Shown piece by piece: positions 5,299 to 5,822 of a DNA stretch of 5,822 nt. Under the pieces are notes generated by a model, which worked only from the letters and a program-made list of their open reading frames with translations, made no database searches and was not told the origin of the DNA. The position numbers and the translations under genes are program-made. The stretch spans positions 1-5,822 of the forward strand of contig JALNWS010000227.1 of assembly GCA_023230755.1 (NCBI GenBank), written 5' to 3'. This DNA is from Azoarcus sp. (GTDB taxonomy: Bacteria > Pseudomonadota > Gammaproteobacteria > Burkholderiales > Rhodocyclaceae). How positions within the stretch are numbered: position 1 is the first letter of the stretch; each line of letters starts with the position of its first letter.

Positions 5299-5822
5299 AT
5301 GATGCGCGTGAACGCACTTGAGAGATTGACAACGGAAGGCTTCAGCGTCGGTGTCGAGTTGCCGCTTGATAGCGATTGGTCAAAAGCGGGCGAACGGCTC
5401 AGACGTGGGGCGGGCCGTCCATTCGGTGTTCCGGATGTTTCGCTCCACGCTGACCTGGCCAAGCTGGCGGACCGCCTAGGCTTCCGTGCACTGTGGGTAC
5501 GAGACGTGCCCGTGTATGACCCGAGCTTCGGTGATGCGGCCCAGGTGTTCGAGTTATTCACCTACCTTGGATACCTTGCAGCCGCAACCGAGCGCATCCT
5601 GCTTGGAACCGCCGCCGTAGTCCTCCCAATCCGCGAACCGATCTTGACCATGAAGTCCGCAGCCAGCGTGGAATACCTCAGCAACGGCCGATTGATCCTG
5701 GGCGTAGCCAGCGGTGATCGCCCGGTCGAGTACCCTCTGTTCGGGCGGGACTTTGAAACTCGTGGCGCGGTCTTTCGCGAGCAAGTGGCAATGCTTCGGC
5801 AGTGGCAGTGCACGAAACTGCC
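5299..5822 (+). CDS. Luciferase-like (LLM) flavin oxidoreductase, BA3436-type, N-terminal part (3' truncated)
   Basis: A soluble TIM-barrel monooxygenase of the bacterial luciferase-like superfamily, using reduced flavin; the substrate is unknown. The frame is open from ATG ATG at 5299/5302 to the window end (174 full codons), so about half of the usual roughly 320 residues is visible. The GTGAGAG at 5288-5294 suits the second ATG slightly better. Recognisable pieces in order: FSVGVELPLD (15-24, first strand), GRPFGVPDVSLHADLAKLADRLGFRALWVRDVP in the first 71 residues (39-71), YDPSFGDAAQVFELFTYLGYLAA (73-95), ILLGTAAVVLPIREP (100-114), then NGRLILGVASGDRPVEYPLFG (129-149). The DP-x-FGDAAQ-x-F and ASGDRP-EYP-FG blocks match my memory of the TIGR03571 (BA3436) group, not alkanesulfonate or F420 subgroups. 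It follows the MFS gene on the same strand and is likely controlled by the same LysR regulator. Confidence 0.9.
   Translation, partial: MMRVNALERLTTEGFSVGVELPLDSDWSKAGERLRRGAGRPFGVPDVSLHADLAKLADRLGFRALWVRDVPVYDPSFGDAAQVFELFTYLGYLAAATERILLGTAAVVLPIREPILTMKSAASVEYLSNGRLILGVASGDRPVEYPLFGRDFETRGAVFREQVAMLRQWQCTKL

Noticed and set aside
5562..5813. Leftward open frames at the right edge
   Set aside because: The rightward frame from 5299 gives a continuous luciferase-like oxidoreductase; these are its antisense shadows.

Overview
The window looks like chromosomal DNA of a fairly GC-rich proteobacterium, most likely a beta- or gammaproteobacterium. This is inferred from the protein families (Lon-like protease, EamA/DMT exporter, AraJ/YdhP-type MFS transporter with a divergent LysR regulator, BA3436-type luciferase-like oxidoreductase) and from the REP-like repeat GACTCTGACCCCTTTGATT. 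I recall that repeat from many proteobacterial intergenic regions. No rRNA, tRNA, CRISPR array or intact transposase gene is visible, and the species cannot be named from this sequence alone.

Layout, left to right. (1) 1-306: the last 101 codons of a Lon-family protease, followed by a strong hairpin at 311-349. (2) 536-1015 (+): a small hypothetical protein with a winged-helix-like N-terminal half, preceded by a plausible sigma70-type promoter. (3) 1147-2187 (-): a ten-helix DMT/EamA transporter carrying a 63-residue tail with 24 histidines. It is convergent with gene 2. (4) 2188-2959: a 772-bp gene-free stretch. It holds a REP/MITE-like cluster: a 19-bp inverted repeat bounding 231 bp, a perfect palindrome with 27-bp arms, and decayed 14-bp tandem units. 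(5) 2960-3895 (-): a LysR-type regulator. (6) 3999-5201 (+): a 12-helix DHA1-type MFS exporter, divergent from the regulator across 103 bp. (7) 5299-5822 (+): the first 174 codons of a luciferase-like monooxygenase, running off the right edge.

The right half reads as one functional module. A LysR regulator is transcribed divergently from an exporter and a flavin-dependent oxidoreductase, an arrangement typical of a ligand-induced efflux or detoxification unit. The ligand cannot be read from sequence. The left half is a set of unrelated single genes. Its most distinctive item is the histidine-rich transporter, which suggests handling of a transition metal. I found no strong case for a wholly new system. 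The points most worth following up are the histidine-rich DMT tail and the repeat cluster.
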